Of a DNA stretch of 64,000 nt, positions 18,910 through 27,654 are shown in pieces. Under the pieces are notes generated by a model. That model saw only the letters and a list, made by a program, of their open reading frames with translations, ran no database searches and was not told the DNA's origin. The DNA is from Prochlorococcus marinus str. MIT 0918 (lineage in GTDB: Bacteria > Cyanobacteriota > Cyanobacteriia > PCC-6307 > Cyanobiaceae), in assembly GCF_027359415.1 (NCBI RefSeq), contig NZ_CP114780.1, forward strand, positions 1 to 64,000. Direction: 5' to 3'. The position numbers and the translations under genes were made by a program. Every line of letters starts with the position of its first letter. Position 1 is the first letter of the stretch.

Positions 18910-19082
18910 GGGCACCTAAACGATGCAGAAGGAGTATCGACTGAATTGACGCACCTAAATCATTGATCCTTGTCGCTTCAGACGAGAGCCCACTATTTAA
19001 TTGAGACTGTTGGAGCAGGGGCCAGAAGTCAGTCTGCTTCTATTAAATACTCAGGTGGAGTGTCTACCATAATTAGGTGCCT
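18910..19082. ncRNA. candidate structured RNA of about 175 nt (possibly 6S-like)
   Basis: GGCACCTAA at 18911-18919 pairs exactly with TTAGGTGCC at 19073-19081, enclosing about 150 bases with internal short hairpins such as AGAAG/CTTCT near 19024-19040, and no good reading frame. A second copy, GCACCTAA at 18951-18958, could pair with the same 3' arm, giving two alternative folds. Base composition is richer in GC than the flanks. The size and single long closing stem recall 6S RNA, but I see no specific signature, and the strand is undecided. Confidence 0.45.
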
Positions 19083-19292
19083 CTGAGTTCGATATAAACA
19101 TCATTACTTTGTTGGCCTATCAAAGCAATCAGCTTTTATACGCATTGCTTTTCATGGAAAAATAACCGAAAATATAAAATTGTGCATTTTAATAAACAAT
19201 CTTAAATTAATTTTTTAAATCTTGCATAGAACTCAATGAAAAAGCTTGTAATTACAATGCTATTGAATGGCTTTTAGTTTAAAAAAAATAAA

Positions 19293-19328
19293 AACATAAG
19301 GATCTAATGGAAATTAGATCCTTATGTT
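19293..19328 (-). terminator. Rho-independent terminator on the minus strand
   Basis: A perfect 16-bp stem (AACATAAGGATCTAAT with its complement) around a GGAA loop. An A-rich run lies at 19281-19294 on the plus strand, which becomes a U-run for transcripts moving leftward. It would end the small gene at 19423-19602. Confidence 0.75.
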
Positions 19329-19422
19329 AGATATAATTTTATGAAACTTTTCGGGTCAAATATAGTAATTAAGACTTTGGATTGATTTTTGAGTATGAAA
19401 AATGTTTAGAGAAGAACTGAAA

Positions 19423-19602
19423 TCAGTCTTTGACAACATAAAAATCTTTTGCATAGAAGCTGGTATAACCATCTTTAGCTCTCCAACGGAAGAGAACAAT
19501 ATGAAATGGTATTACGAACAAAGCATGGAAAAAGGTTAAGAGGAAGAAATCCATAGGAATCCCTGGTTGCCCATACATTGCGAAAAGAGGAGCTAGGTTC
19601 AT
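19423..19602 (-). CDS. small membrane protein, unknown function
   Basis: A 59-residue protein starting MNLAPLFAMYGQPGIPMDFF, with one membrane helix (FFLLTFFHALFVIPFHIVLFRW) and a soluble C-terminal tail rich in Tyr and Lys. A His in the helix could bind a cofactor, but that is a guess. A strong terminator follows the stop at about 95 bp, supporting a real transcript. Family not recognised. Confidence 0.6.
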   Translation of the reverse strand: MNLAPLFAMYGQPGIPMDFFLLTFFHALFVIPFHIVLFRWRAKDGYTSFYAKDFYVVKD

Positions 19603-19880
19603 TGCTTAATAGAATTGGTCTTTTAATGATTTTGGATCCTAATGTTGGTTTTTGTATGGGATTGCTAAAAAAAATTAATGCCTTTTAAGAAAATAACAAC
19701 TTTAGAAGGGTTTAGACTTACTAGAGAATCTGTACCTAAACTCAAGTTATGACTAGTGGTGTTAAGCAATAAGGCTAAGATCCTTGTTTAGTTGCTATAG
19801 ATATTGAGAATGAAAATCTAAGATTAATTTTTATGTGTGACTTCATTTATTACCCTCAATTGGCTTTGAGTGTACATTGC

Positions 19881-20261
19881 TTATATTAATTGTGGAGGAA
19901 TACCTTTTAAAATAAGGGCTGCTCTCCTTGCTATTAGAAGGAAAGGAAATATAATTTTTGTTCTTTGTTTAGATGAAAAAGTTAGAGAAAGAACTTTTAA
20001 TAATGAATCTGAAGGGCTTGATATTTGAGAACAGATATAATGAATAGCACTTGCTCCATGCAGAATATTTTTACCGTTAAGAAGAATTGCTCCTTTATTT
20101 AGGTCATAGCCCTTCACATATAAATCATTTAGCTTGTTAAGGTTTTCCCTTCCATTTAGAATAGAAATATTAGGCAAAGAACTTTTTAATTCAATTAATT
20201 CTGCAAAATGATTGCAAAAAGGACATTCGCCATCATAAATAAATAAAAGTCTTGATTCCAT
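19881..20261 (-). CDS. DUF393 / DCC-family thiol-disulfide oxidoreductase-like protein
   Basis: A 126-residue protein of the DCC family, recognised by the N-terminal IYDGECPFCNHF: a thioredoxin-like strand followed by a CxxC pair at about 14-17. GAILLNGKNILHGASAIHYI matches the second family block, and the C-terminal part has a hydrophobic helix. The family is thought to act in disulfide exchange, but substrates are unknown. The start is ATG. Confidence 0.85.
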   Translation of the reverse strand: MESRLLFIYDGECPFCNHFAELIELKSSLPNISILNGRENLNKLNDLYVKGYDLNKGAILLNGKNILHGASAIHYICSQISSPSDSLLKVLSLTFSSKQRTKIIFPFLLIARRAALILKGIPPQLI

Positions 20262-20442
20262 TCTTAAATAAATACGATTGAAATAACTGTATTCCTAGTA
20301 TTAGGATACAATTTTTTTATAATTATATATTAATCCTTCCGCTTAGTTTGTATGAATATATTATTTTTTTATAATCAAGACAAATATTTTTTATAGATAT
20401 ATAATCATTGATTCACCTAGCTATATTTTACTTTCTAATAAA

Positions 20443-20793
20443 GTGAAGTCGCAAATCAATCATATAGGAATAAGGCAGGCTAGAGAGCAAGGCTTTAGAT
20501 ATAAGCGCCTTATATTCTCTGGAATTTTTCAAGCTAATAATACAACAAAGAAAAATATTGATTGCGAAGGAACTTTTTATCAATGGACTAATGAGACTGC
20601 TATAAAATGGATTCATGCCAGGGTTAAGGAACAAAAAGAAGGAAGGAAAGTTCACATCGTTTGTAATTGCTGTGACTTTAGAGATATTGAACTTACTAAA
20701 ATACACAAAATCAAAACGAATGATGATTGCTTAAGAGTTAATCCATCTTGTTATGGTGATGAAATTGTCGAATTAATTAAATCTCTAGCTTGA
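20443..20793 (+). CDS. conserved hypothetical protein
   Basis: A 116-residue soluble protein with two adjacent cysteines in VHIVCNCCDFRDIE (about 72-85) and others near the C-terminus (DDCLRVNPSCYGDE), which could bind a metal. Another feature is FSGIFQANNTTKKN. The start is GTG. I recognise no family and the flanking genes give no clue. Confidence 0.6.
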   Translation: MKSQINHIGIRQAREQGFRYKRLIFSGIFQANNTTKKNIDCEGTFYQWTNETAIKWIHARVKEQKEGRKVHIVCNCCDFRDIELTKIHKIKTNDDCLRVNPSCYGDEIVELIKSLA

Positions 20794-21096
20794 ATTTTTA
20801 TTAGTTCCAAAAAAACTAATTAGGGTTTTTAAACTTCTTATGTTTGATACTAAAGAACTATAGGTGTGATTTTTTTACATCCATTTATAAGACGTTTATT
20901 TTATCTGAAAGTGTGCTTATTTTAATTAAGACCATAGAGATTTTTTTGCTTTTTTTAAATGCAAGACTTATCTAGCATTAGCTAGTACTTGGTTAGCTAA
21001 TATGATTAGCAAAAATTTAAGAATATTAGTAAGTAATGCGCATGGCAATTATTTATCGATTTGATAGATTAATAGTATGAACTTGGGTCAATTGCC
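20794..21096. other. intergenic stretch, nothing recognised
   Basis: About 300 AT-rich bases with no convincing frame, hairpin or RNA gene. The end of it presumably carries the promoter for the small gene at 21097. Confidence 0.5.
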
Positions 21097-21249
21097 ATGA
21101 ATACAACCCTTAATCAAATTAGCTCTCTAGAGAATAGGGAAGCTATTGACGAGTATTTTGAATGTACAACTTATTGTTCACTCACTGAAAAAGAACAAGA
21201 CTGTAAGACAATTTGTATGGAGAGACATCTTAAGGGAAATTATTTTTAA
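21097..21249 (+). CDS. small twin-CX3C protein
   Basis: A 50-residue protein starting MNTTLNQISSLENREAIDEY. Its cysteines form two CX3C pairs, CTTYC and CKTIC, separated by eight residues, a helical-hairpin layout that could hold two disulfides or a metal. The start is ATG, and a terminator-like hairpin lies 67 bp after the stop. No function is known to me. Confidence 0.65.
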   Translation: MNTTLNQISSLENREAIDEYFECTTYCSLTEKEQDCKTICMERHLKGNYF

Positions 21250-21315
21250 AATCATTAATTTCAAGAATTATTGAAAATCAAAGTTAAGACAATAGTAAGT
21301 CTAAAGCAAATACTC

Positions 21316-21350
21316 AAAATAAGCTGCTAAATTTATTAGCGGCTTATTTT
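21316..21350 (+). terminator. terminator-like hairpin
   Basis: AAAATAAGCTGCTAA pairs with TTAGCGGCTTATTTT (one G-T wobble) around a five-base loop, then a T-rich run. It fits the end of the small gene at 21097-21249, and it may act in both directions because the minus-strand gene at 21416 also points here. Confidence 0.65.
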
Positions 21351-21415
21351 GATTTTATTTATTCATTATAAATTTTGATCATTTTCCCTGATTGGTAAAA
21401 CTCTTTAATGTTTAT

Positions 21416-21730
21416 TTATTCAGCATTTTCAAATTGCTTGGCAAGTTTAAAAGCTTTACGAATAATTAAAACGAATCCATAAATCCCAGCAACTGTAGGA
21501 ACAATGATTAAAGGATTGGGACTGTAGTCCGCATAGTTCTTAACTCCTTCAACATATTCAACCCCTGAGCATTGAAGATATCCAAAACTTGTAAGAACTA
21601 TTCCCCATCCAATAAGTGAGAGGAATCCAGCTTTTTTATCGCCTTCGTAGAAACGATCTAGCCCTAAGCCCCATCCCAGGGAAAGAAATATTAATCTAAG
21701 AAAAGCATTTTTTTCTTGTTTACGAAGCAT
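21416..21730 (-). CDS. TM2-domain-like membrane protein
   Basis: A 104-residue protein with a TM2-type motif (GWGLGLDRFYEGDKKAGFLS, about 19-38) linking two hydrophobic helices, and a third hydrophobic helix near the C-terminus (IIVPTVAGIYGFVLII). TM2 proteins are small membrane proteins of unclear role. The start is ATG. The gene stands alone. Confidence 0.72.
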   Translation of the reverse strand: MLRKQEKNAFLRLIFLSLGWGLGLDRFYEGDKKAGFLSLIGWGIVLTSFGYLQCSGVEYVEGVKNYADYSPNPLIIVPTVAGIYGFVLIIRKAFKLAKQFENAE

Positions 21731-22229
21731 TAGATCAAAAGATAACTTTTAATATATTAAAAGATTTTTTTTAATTTGTAGTGCAAAGAACTTTCAGATC
21801 TCCTCATATTAGTTTGAGAGGTTCTTGAAAACTAAGTTTAAAGAGTATGAAGAATTAGGGTTGATGTAGTTTTTATGGGGCTCATAGAGTGAAAAAAGCT
21901 AATTTTGTTTCGGATTAGATTTAGTGATATTCTTTAGACTTTCAATAAAAAATGGCAGAAAGGTTCCGTACATTATTTGGAATGAAATTTCAGATTGAGA
22001 TGATTTAAAGCCTATAACTATGATTAGATGATTAGTTTTAAAAGGGTTTAAGCCTTTTTATAACTGCTTGTGACTTGTTCATCTGTAATTTGTTTTCTTT
22101 GAACTCAGTGAGTTTTAAGGCTTATAAAGTTTTTCGTTTACAGTTGGTTTTGAGATGGGTGGGGTGGTCGCGATTTGAATTGAAAGACTTTTTTATTTCA
22201 TCTAATCTATTACTAAATAATTGTAGTCA
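21731..22229. other. intergenic stretch, weak hairpin only
   Basis: About 500 bases without a convincing gene. A weak terminator-like hairpin (AAAAGGG... CCTTTTT) lies near 22037-22056. Nothing else is recognised on either strand. Confidence 0.45.
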
Positions 22230-22415
22230 ATGACAGGTCTTTTCTTTTTACTATTCAAGCCAGTATTGTTTTTGATTTTAAAAAAGTTTTTTAAGAAGCA
22301 AATGAAAGCATGGATTGTTTCTGCTTTAGAATGGCTTGCCCTTCAAACAGATAATGAAATTGATGATGCAATAGTCAAAAAGGTGAAAGGTGCTATGAAG
22401 TTAGGCGTTGTTTGA
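22230..22415 (+). CDS. small membrane-anchored hypothetical protein
   Basis: A 61-residue protein with one hydrophobic helix at the N-terminus (GLFFLLFKPVLFLILKK) followed by a basic turn and an amphipathic, mildly acidic tail. The start is ATG. A weak hairpin (GCGACC/GGTCGC) lies about 20 bp after the stop. Function unknown. Confidence 0.55.
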   Translation: MTGLFFLLFKPVLFLILKKFFKKQMKAWIVSALEWLALQTDNEIDDAIVKKVKGAMKLGVV

Positions 22416-22430
22416 TTCTTCCTTAGAATG

Positions 22431-22939
22431 AAAAAGCGACCCTGTGCAGAAAGGTCGCCTTATGTTTCCTATTTCATATAAGCACTTCTATTAGTTATAG
22501 GCCTCGTAACTAATACTCAAAATAAGCTATGACTTTTCACGATTGTTCTCCTTCATAAATTAATTTGGTTGTTGCTGAGAGATTTGTAGAGAGCACTTAT
22601 CCCTTAGTACTACTAAATGGTTAACAATAAATTTCATAGAAACCTCGGCTTCTAATCATGTTTAATGAATTTATTTGAAAACCCCGACAGTGAAGATATC
22701 TACGACTTTGTTTTAACCATTTTATTGAGCTCTTAGTAGGTTCTTGCTATTAAAGTGTTTCTCTTGAACTGTATTCGATTATCTTCCTGAAGATTACTTT
22801 TTAATAGGCAATTTATTCGAGACCTTTTACTATGAGCATATCTCCCTGCTTTAGGTACAGTTTTTCTAAGGAATCAGAAGAAATCAATGAATGATCATAT
22901 GTCTAGAGATAGCAACTGTTATAAAATAAGAAATTTCCT
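22431..22939. other. weak terminator then intergenic stretch
   Basis: GCGACC at 22436-22441 pairs with GGTCGC at 22453-22458, a possible terminator for the preceding small gene. The remaining 480 bases have only tiny protein-like frames (for example 23 codons from the ATG at 22665), which I do not call as genes. Confidence 0.4.
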
Positions 22940-23578
22940 TTAAAACAAACTTGTTTGAGAAGTTTGTTGTTTAATGATTTGTTCGGATTTCCATGGTTTT
23001 GGATTCCAACCACACAACATAGATTGTAGTGTTTTAAGTTCAAGCCCATTTTTAAATGAATCTAGCCAATAGTCTTCTAATCCATTTGGGATGATAACTG
23101 GCATTCGACTATGTAAGGGTTTTATTAATTTGTTTGGTTCAGTAGTTAAAACGCAACAACTTTCAATTTCACTCCCATCAGGTGACATCCACCTATTCCA
23201 AATGCCTCCTAACCAAAAAGTTTGTTTATCTATTCTGCATATGCGGTGACCTTTTTCAAAGAATCCACTCGCAGGGATGAGACATCTTTTGTTTTTCCAG
23301 CTTCCTTTAAATAATTTTTTCTCACCAACAGTTTCAGCCCTTGCATTAAAAGGTTTAGCTATCCCCTTATGGAAAGGGTCTTTAGCCCATTCAGCGATAA
23401 AACTCCAAAGCATTATTGAAGTACTTACTTTGATTTCTTTTTTTAGTACAAGGACATGGTCCGTAGGTCTGATTAACTTTTGTGGTGTGTAGTTTTCTTC
23501 GAAACCTTTAGGGAGGCTTTGCTTTAAAAGCGACGGTAGGTTTGAGAATGTAGTTGTTAGTTCATACCTACTACACAT
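22940..23578 (-). CDS. SOS response-associated peptidase (SRAP, YedK/HMCES-like)
   Basis: SRAP proteins crosslink to abasic sites in single-stranded DNA through Cys2 and so protect them. The start MCSRYELTT places the catalytic Cys at position 2 after Met removal. Other hallmarks are the RAETVGEK segment, CLIPASGFFEKG with the catalytic Glu, and HSRMPVII with the active-site His. The length (212 residues) is normal. It stands alone, and I could not find a convincing LexA site upstream. Confidence 0.93.
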   Translation of the reverse strand: MCSRYELTTTFSNLPSLLKQSLPKGFEENYTPQKLIRPTDHVLVLKKEIKVSTSIMLWSFIAEWAKDPFHKGIAKPFNARAETVGEKKLFKGSWKNKRCLIPASGFFEKGHRICRIDKQTFWLGGIWNRWMSPDGSEIESCCVLTTEPNKLIKPLHSRMPVIIPNGLEDYWLDSFKNGLELKTLQSMLCGWNPKPWKSEQIIKQQTSQTSLF

Positions 23579-23965
23579 AATTCAGCTGGGGTAAACAATT
23601 GGTTATGACGAGCAATTAACACTAGAACTTATGGTAAGAATTAAACTGATAATAATACAAGTCATGAGTAGGAAAATAGTTGTTGGTTTCTTTAGCTCCT
23701 TCAGAAGAAAACATTAGAAAAAGCTTCGTCACTATTATTTCGTAGTAATTAAGAGGATCCTGAGGAATAAGGAGGTTTTGCCTAGAGCTTACTCACTGAT
23801 TTTTAGGATTGTTTTTTAACTCGTCGCCTTCAGTATCAAGATTCATACGAAGAAAGGTTTTAGGTTTTGATCAACTTTTATTTAGCTTTATTTGGCCTAG
23901 TTATGGAAGTATGGTTGTAAAATTAATGTATATAAAGAGACTAATGATTTAAGAAAAGATTTGGT
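23579..23965. other. intergenic stretch, nothing recognised
   Basis: About 390 bases. Only very short frames (17 codons or fewer) are present. It presumably contains the SRAP promoter at its left end. Confidence 0.45.
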
Positions 23966-24100
23966 GTGAAAAAGAAGTCTTTCATTGTTGGAATATTTCT
24001 TGCATTAGTTTTTGCAGGAGGATTAGTTATTTATTATAAAAATTACCCTTCAACAGAAATAAGACAGAAGATATCTGTCGAGGGGATGTTCTTAGATTAA
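23966..24100 (+). CDS. small secreted or membrane-anchored protein
   Basis: A 44-residue protein with a basic start (MKKK), one hydrophobic helix (FIVGIFLALVFAGGLVIYY) and a short polar tail ending in EGMFLD. The start is GTG. It resembles other tiny single-helix proteins of the window. No function can be given. Confidence 0.45.
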   Translation: MKKKSFIVGIFLALVFAGGLVIYYKNYPSTEIRQKISVEGMFLD

Positions 24101-24319
24101 GTAAATGTTTTTTGATTTTGATGAAATAGAAAAGTAGATAAAACGAGTTTCAGCCTATAAAAGAAAAATAAATACCCAAAATAATTCAAATAAACTTTTT
24201 GTTTTATTGAAAGAGGTTGCGTATTGGGCAAGACTTTAGATCATTTCTGAGGTATGTATATAAAACATTTTTCTAAATCACTTTCTTCTATGAATTTAGC
24301 CAAGAAGTGCTCATTAAAA

Positions 24320-24340
24320 AGCCACTCTAAAAGAGTGGCT
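24320..24340 (-). terminator. Rho-independent terminator for the histone-like gene
   Basis: AGCCACTCT pairs with AGAGTGGCT around a three-base loop. The plus strand has an A5 run at 24316-24320, giving a U-run on the minus transcript. It lies 38 bp after the stop of the minus-strand gene that ends at 24378. Confidence 0.8.
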
Positions 24341-24377
24341 AGAGATAATTTTAAGTTGGGTGTCAAAAAGAGCGATT

Positions 24378-24857
24378 TTAAGCAAGTTTAGCTGCGGCCT
24401 TAGCAGGTGCTCTTTTAGCACGTCTAGCTTTCCTTGGCTTAACTGTTGCCGCTGGAGTAGCTTTTTTAGCCACAGCTTTCTTAGCAGCAGGCTTATTAGA
24501 AGCTTTTTTATTTGCAGTTGTTTTTTTAACAGCAGGCTTCTTTGGAGTAGATTTCTTAGCTGTAGAACCTTTGCGTGTGCGGTGTGCTAGAAGCATTGCC
24601 CACTCTTCAGCAGAAACATTGGCAGGCTTATTGCCATGGGCCTCTGATTGTTTAGCAGCTTTCTCGATATCTTTGATCAGATTCTTCCAGGAAGAGGCAT
24701 AACGCTTGTCAGATTGAGATTTCGCACCACTTTCTACAAGCGATTCAACTACACCTTGCGGGGTAATTTTTTTACGTCTGCGGTTAAAGATTTCTTTTTG
24801 GAGGGTTGCAATCATAGCTTCTGCCTTCGCTGAAATCTTGATGGTTAGTTGAGACAT
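24378..24857 (-). CDS. histone H1-like Lys/Ala-rich tail protein (copy 1)
   Basis: A 159-residue protein in two parts. Residues 1-100 form a conserved domain (LTIKISAKAEAMIATLQKEI, SWKNLIKDIEKAAKQ, SAEEWAMLLAHRTRKG). Residues 100-159 are a Lys/Ala/Pro-rich tail of KKxxxKK repeats like a bacterial histone H1-type tail, ending RRAKRAP. Its near-identical paralog is at 38665-39153. The tail predicts DNA or RNA binding, and the N-terminal domain is unknown to me. The start is ATG and a terminator follows. Confidence 0.8.
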   Translation of the reverse strand: MSQLTIKISAKAEAMIATLQKEIFNRRRKKITPQGVVESLVESGAKSQSDKRYASSWKNLIKDIEKAAKQSEAHGNKPANVSAEEWAMLLAHRTRKGSTAKKSTPKKPAVKKTTANKKASNKPAAKKAVAKKATPAATVKPRKARRAKRAPAKAAAKLA

Positions 24858-24956
24858 GTAAGGTAGTTAACTCTTATTTCTAACCTCTACTACATTGAGG
24901 GGTTATTTATCAAATCGTTTACAGTATCTTTGTTATGTATTAAAGAAGACCTATTC

Positions 24957-25103
24957 ATGAGTGCTGATAGTAATTGCGCAGTAAACAATTGTTCCAAAAA
25001 ACAATGCAATTGCTATTATCCTTGCGATTTATTTAAAGATTTACTTGCTCCTAGCTTAGATCATAACCCCGTACCTACTAGCGATCCCAGCTATATCTTC
25101 TAA
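24957..25103 (+). CDS. small cysteine-rich protein
   Basis: A 48-residue frame starting MSADSNCAVNNCSKKQCNCY with six cysteines in the first 24 residues, then a Pro-rich tail. The Cys spacing could hold a metal or disulfides. Its last 48 bases overlap a minus-strand frame (25056-25232), so at most one of the overlapping ends may be right. The start is ATG, and I see no clear ribosome binding site. Confidence 0.45.
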   Translation: MSADSNCAVNNCSKKQCNCYYPCDLFKDLLAPSLDHNPVPTSDPSYIF

Positions 25104-25232
25104 TGAAAGATCTTCAAAGTAACTCCTTAAACATTTGTATGTATTGAAATAGGAATTAATTGTCTCCTTGCGAGTTTCATCGTGTCTATGCATTGCTAAG
25201 GAGATCTTGAGAGCGAGTTGATCTTTGGTCAT
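25056..25232 (-). CDS. small hypothetical protein
   Basis: A 58-residue soluble frame starting MTKDQLALKISLAMHRHDET, helical throughout, with a C-terminal DLSLEDIAGIASRYGV. The composition is normal for a protein and the ATG start is followed by charged residues. It is too short to place in a family. It converges with and overlaps the Cys-rich frame on the other strand. Confidence 0.5.
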   Translation of the reverse strand: MTKDQLALKISLAMHRHDETRKETINSYFNTYKCLRSYFEDLSLEDIAGIASRYGVMI

Positions 25233-25396
25233 TTGTTAAGAAGCTTTGGGATAGACATCAAGGATTTTTCCTGGTTTTTATATTTTTGAAAAAATTTATT
25301 CCTTAGATGAGTGATCTGTAAATAAGAGGTTGATGAGTAAGAGAAATTAGAAGTGTGTGGCAATTTTTATCGCGTTAATACAAAAATGTATGCAAT

Positions 25397-25582
25397 TTAT
25401 GCAAACGCAAGCTGAACATGATGCTTTGATAGATTCGCAGATTTAGATTGCTGAAAAACTTTTTTTACGTAGATTCTTTTTGGTCGAATTCTTAGATAAT
25501 CTTTTGGGGCAATAGGTTGATCAAACACGTAATTCAAGTCAGAGGCCCGAAAAATAGCGTAGGGTGAAGAAGTTGGTCCCAT
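25397..25582 (-). CDS. small hypothetical protein
   Basis: A 61-residue basic protein starting MGPTSSPYAIFRASDLNYVF, with PIAPKDYLRIRPKRIYVKK in the middle. An AAGGAAAATT stretch just before the ATG is a plausible ribosome binding site. No family recognised. Confidence 0.5.
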   Translation of the reverse strand: MGPTSSPYAIFRASDLNYVFDQPIAPKDYLRIRPKRIYVKKVFQQSKSANLSKHHVQLAFA

Positions 25583-25767
25583 AATTTTCCTTGATAGTAC
25601 ATTTATACTAATCTACAGATCTGACGGATGTCAACACTCTTTTAGATGCAGGCTATGAATTAATATCATTGAATCTCGGATGAGATTAAGCTAGGGGTAG
25701 GACTCTCAAGCAGAATTGATATTGGTAACCCAAGTCATTAACAAACCAAGCATTTAGAAAAACTTCT

Positions 25768-25905
25768 ATGACAAAAACACAATTAAATACCGAGTATTCC
25801 AAGGCGATGAAAGAAGCTGCACAAGCTTTGGGTAGAAGAGAAACTATAGAGCTTTACAAGAAAGCTAATGCCATTAAGAAGCGTCTATATAGGCCCGAGC
25901 CTTAA
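25768..25905 (+). CDS. small helical protein with a decayed paralog in the window
   Basis: A 45-residue basic, helical protein starting MTKTQLNTEYSKAMKEAAQA and containing LGRRETIELYKKANAIKKRLY. The minus-strand remnant at 37933-38054 encodes a related sequence (QEAEQASGRKKTIDLYK), which supports that this is a genuine family. Start is ATG. Function unknown. Confidence 0.65.
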   Translation: MTKTQLNTEYSKAMKEAAQALGRRETIELYKKANAIKKRLYRPEP

Positions 25906-25949
25906 ATCTCGCCCATAATGGATGAATAGATTTTATTAAAGGAGTGGCC

Positions 25950-26042
25950 TTGCTTAAAATTATTACCCTCTCATTACTTCTTGGTTCGGCTATCTATTTT
26001 GTAGTAAGAGATTTTCTAGAGCCAGCTTGGTACTTGCGCTAA
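25950..26042 (+). CDS. very small membrane protein
   Basis: A 30-residue single-helix frame (KIITLSLLLGSAIYFVVRDF) ending in EPAWYLR. An AAAGGAG site lies five bases before the TTG, a good ribosome binding site and the reason for this start. It follows the small helical gene by about 45 bp. Function unknown. Confidence 0.5.
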   Translation: MLKIITLSLLLGSAIYFVVRDFLEPAWYLR

Positions 26043-26413
26043 TCATTTATGTTATTAGCTAAGGCTAGATCCTTGAATATGTAATTCATTTAGGGTGCGG
26101 ATTTGTGTAGATGAATTAAACAGTAGTTTTCCCTTGCTTAGGAGAGGCTTGAGTCTGTTAAGAAGACTTAAGGTTATATAGATCGAGTCGAAGGTAAACG
26201 ATCAATCAAAAATGATGCATAAAATGGATTTTTATTTTTTATCTTTAAAGATGATTTACTTCTAAAAGGGATCTTTCAAAGATAAATGACCAGGAAGAAT
26301 CTGTTTATTTGTTGGACGGTGAAATAAAACTTTCACGCCATAAATCAGAAAGCCCACGATTTAAGGAAAAATGCTTTACATTTTGCAATATTCAACATAC
26401 TTAATCTTAGAAA
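26043..26413. other. intergenic stretch, nothing recognised
   Basis: About 370 AT-rich bases upstream of the NmrA-like gene. Only frames shorter than 15 codons and no clear hairpin were seen. Confidence 0.45.
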
Positions 26414-27475
26414 TTGAACTCTTCTAGCCAGGAAATACTTTTTAAAAGGAATGCAAGTTGTTCTAGGAACTTTGCTTTGCAAAGCTCAAAGCCTGTTATT
26501 GCAGTCACTATGGCCACGAGCCGACAGGGCTCAGCAGTAGTAAATCATTTGTCTAAGACTGACAATTTTCATATTCGTGCAATTACTCGATCCCCTGCGT
26601 CTAAGCGTTCAGAAGCTTTGTCAAAGTTGCCTAATGTTGAAATTGTAAGAGGAGATCTTCTTGAACCTGAAAGTTTAGAGAGGTGCTTTTCAGGGGTTTA
26701 TGGAGTATTTGGTAATACTACTCCTACTAAGGGTTGGGCTTTGGGCCGCGGAAGTATGGTTCGTGATTATGAGATGGAGCAAGGTAGAAATTTAGTAGAC
26801 GTAGTGAATAAATTGGCCAATTTTGGGAGCTTAAAACACTTTGTTTTTAGCTCAGTTTGCAAACCTAAAGACCCTTTGAAAAATGAACCTGCTCCTGGAC
26901 ATTTTTCTAGTAAATGGAGCATTGAAGAATATATTTTTCTAAATGGATTAAAGAACATCTCGACAATTATTCGACCTGTTAGCTATTTCGAAAATTTTAA
27001 TAGCAATCTTCCTGGCGTAAAGATATCAGAGAGAGTTTTCCCTGGAGTGGTTCATAGAGACAAGGTATGGCAAACTATTGCAGTTGATGATGTAGGACTT
27101 TGGACAAAGGCTGTTTTTGAAAACCCAAATAAATTTTTGGGTGATGCAATTAATATTGCTGGAGATGAGATGACTGGTAACGAAATGGCCGCTTTGTGGC
27201 AAAAAATACGAGGCCAACAATCTGGATCGGTTCGTTATTTAATGGTTCCACGCAAACTTATGAATTTTATTGAGCATGATATTGGGATAATGGCTAACTG
27301 GATTGAGCGAGCAGGCTATGGAGCAGACTTGAAAGAGCTGAAGCTTCTTGCACATGAACTTGACATAACAATAACTCCATTTGCAAAATGGCTTAGAGAA
27401 AAGACTTTACTAAGAACTACTCCCACAGAAATAAGAAAGCTTAGCTTGATGAAAAGATTTACACCTGCAACTTAG
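26414..27475 (+). CDS. NmrA-like NAD(P)-binding protein
   Basis: A 353-residue Rossmann-fold protein of the atypical short-chain dehydrogenase group (NmrA/HSCARG type). The dinucleotide motif is degenerate: VTMATSRQGSAVVNHL near 34-49, where the family has GATGxQG. Further hallmarks are VRGDLLEPESL, FVFSSV and IIRPVSYFENF. Typical members sense NAD(P)H or reduce small substrates. The first 28 residues precede the fold, and the TTG start could be too early. It stands alone. Confidence 0.78.
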   Translation: MNSSSQEILFKRNASCSRNFALQSSKPVIAVTMATSRQGSAVVNHLSKTDNFHIRAITRSPASKRSEALSKLPNVEIVRGDLLEPESLERCFSGVYGVFGNTTPTKGWALGRGSMVRDYEMEQGRNLVDVVNKLANFGSLKHFVFSSVCKPKDPLKNEPAPGHFSSKWSIEEYIFLNGLKNISTIIRPVSYFENFNSNLPGVKISERVFPGVVHRDKVWQTIAVDDVGLWTKAVFENPNKFLGDAINIAGDEMTGNEMAALWQKIRGQQSGSVRYLMVPRKLMNFIEHDIGIMANWIERAGYGADLKELKLLAHELDITITPFAKWLREKTLLRTTPTEIRKLSLMKRFTPAT

Positions 27476-27519
27476 TCCCCACAAATGCAATTTATTATCT
27501 TTTTTGGCATTATGGGTAT

Positions 27520-27654
27520 ATGGCAAGGGTCAAACTAAATCCAGTTACTGAGGAGGTTGGCAAGACTTTTAAGGTAATTGCAATTTCTTTAACAGTTGTA
27601 TGCAATCTTAGTGTCTTTACGTGGTTTTTTTTCTTCTCAGGATTATATAAATGA
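27520..27654 (+). CDS. small membrane protein, first of a coupled pair
   Basis: A 44-residue protein with a short soluble start (MARVKLNPVTEEVGKTFKVI) and one membrane helix rich in Phe. Its stop overlaps the start of the next small membrane protein in ATGA, so the two are translationally coupled and may form a complex. Confidence 0.6.
   Translation: MARVKLNPVTEEVGKTFKVIAISLTVVCNLSVFTWFFFFSGLYK

Noticed and set aside
18910-19082. RNase P RNA or tmRNA
   Set aside because: I saw none of the short conserved signatures of either, so only a generic structured RNA is called.
22665-22736. 23-codon frame from ATG
   Set aside because: Too short, with no ribosome binding site or conserved context visible.
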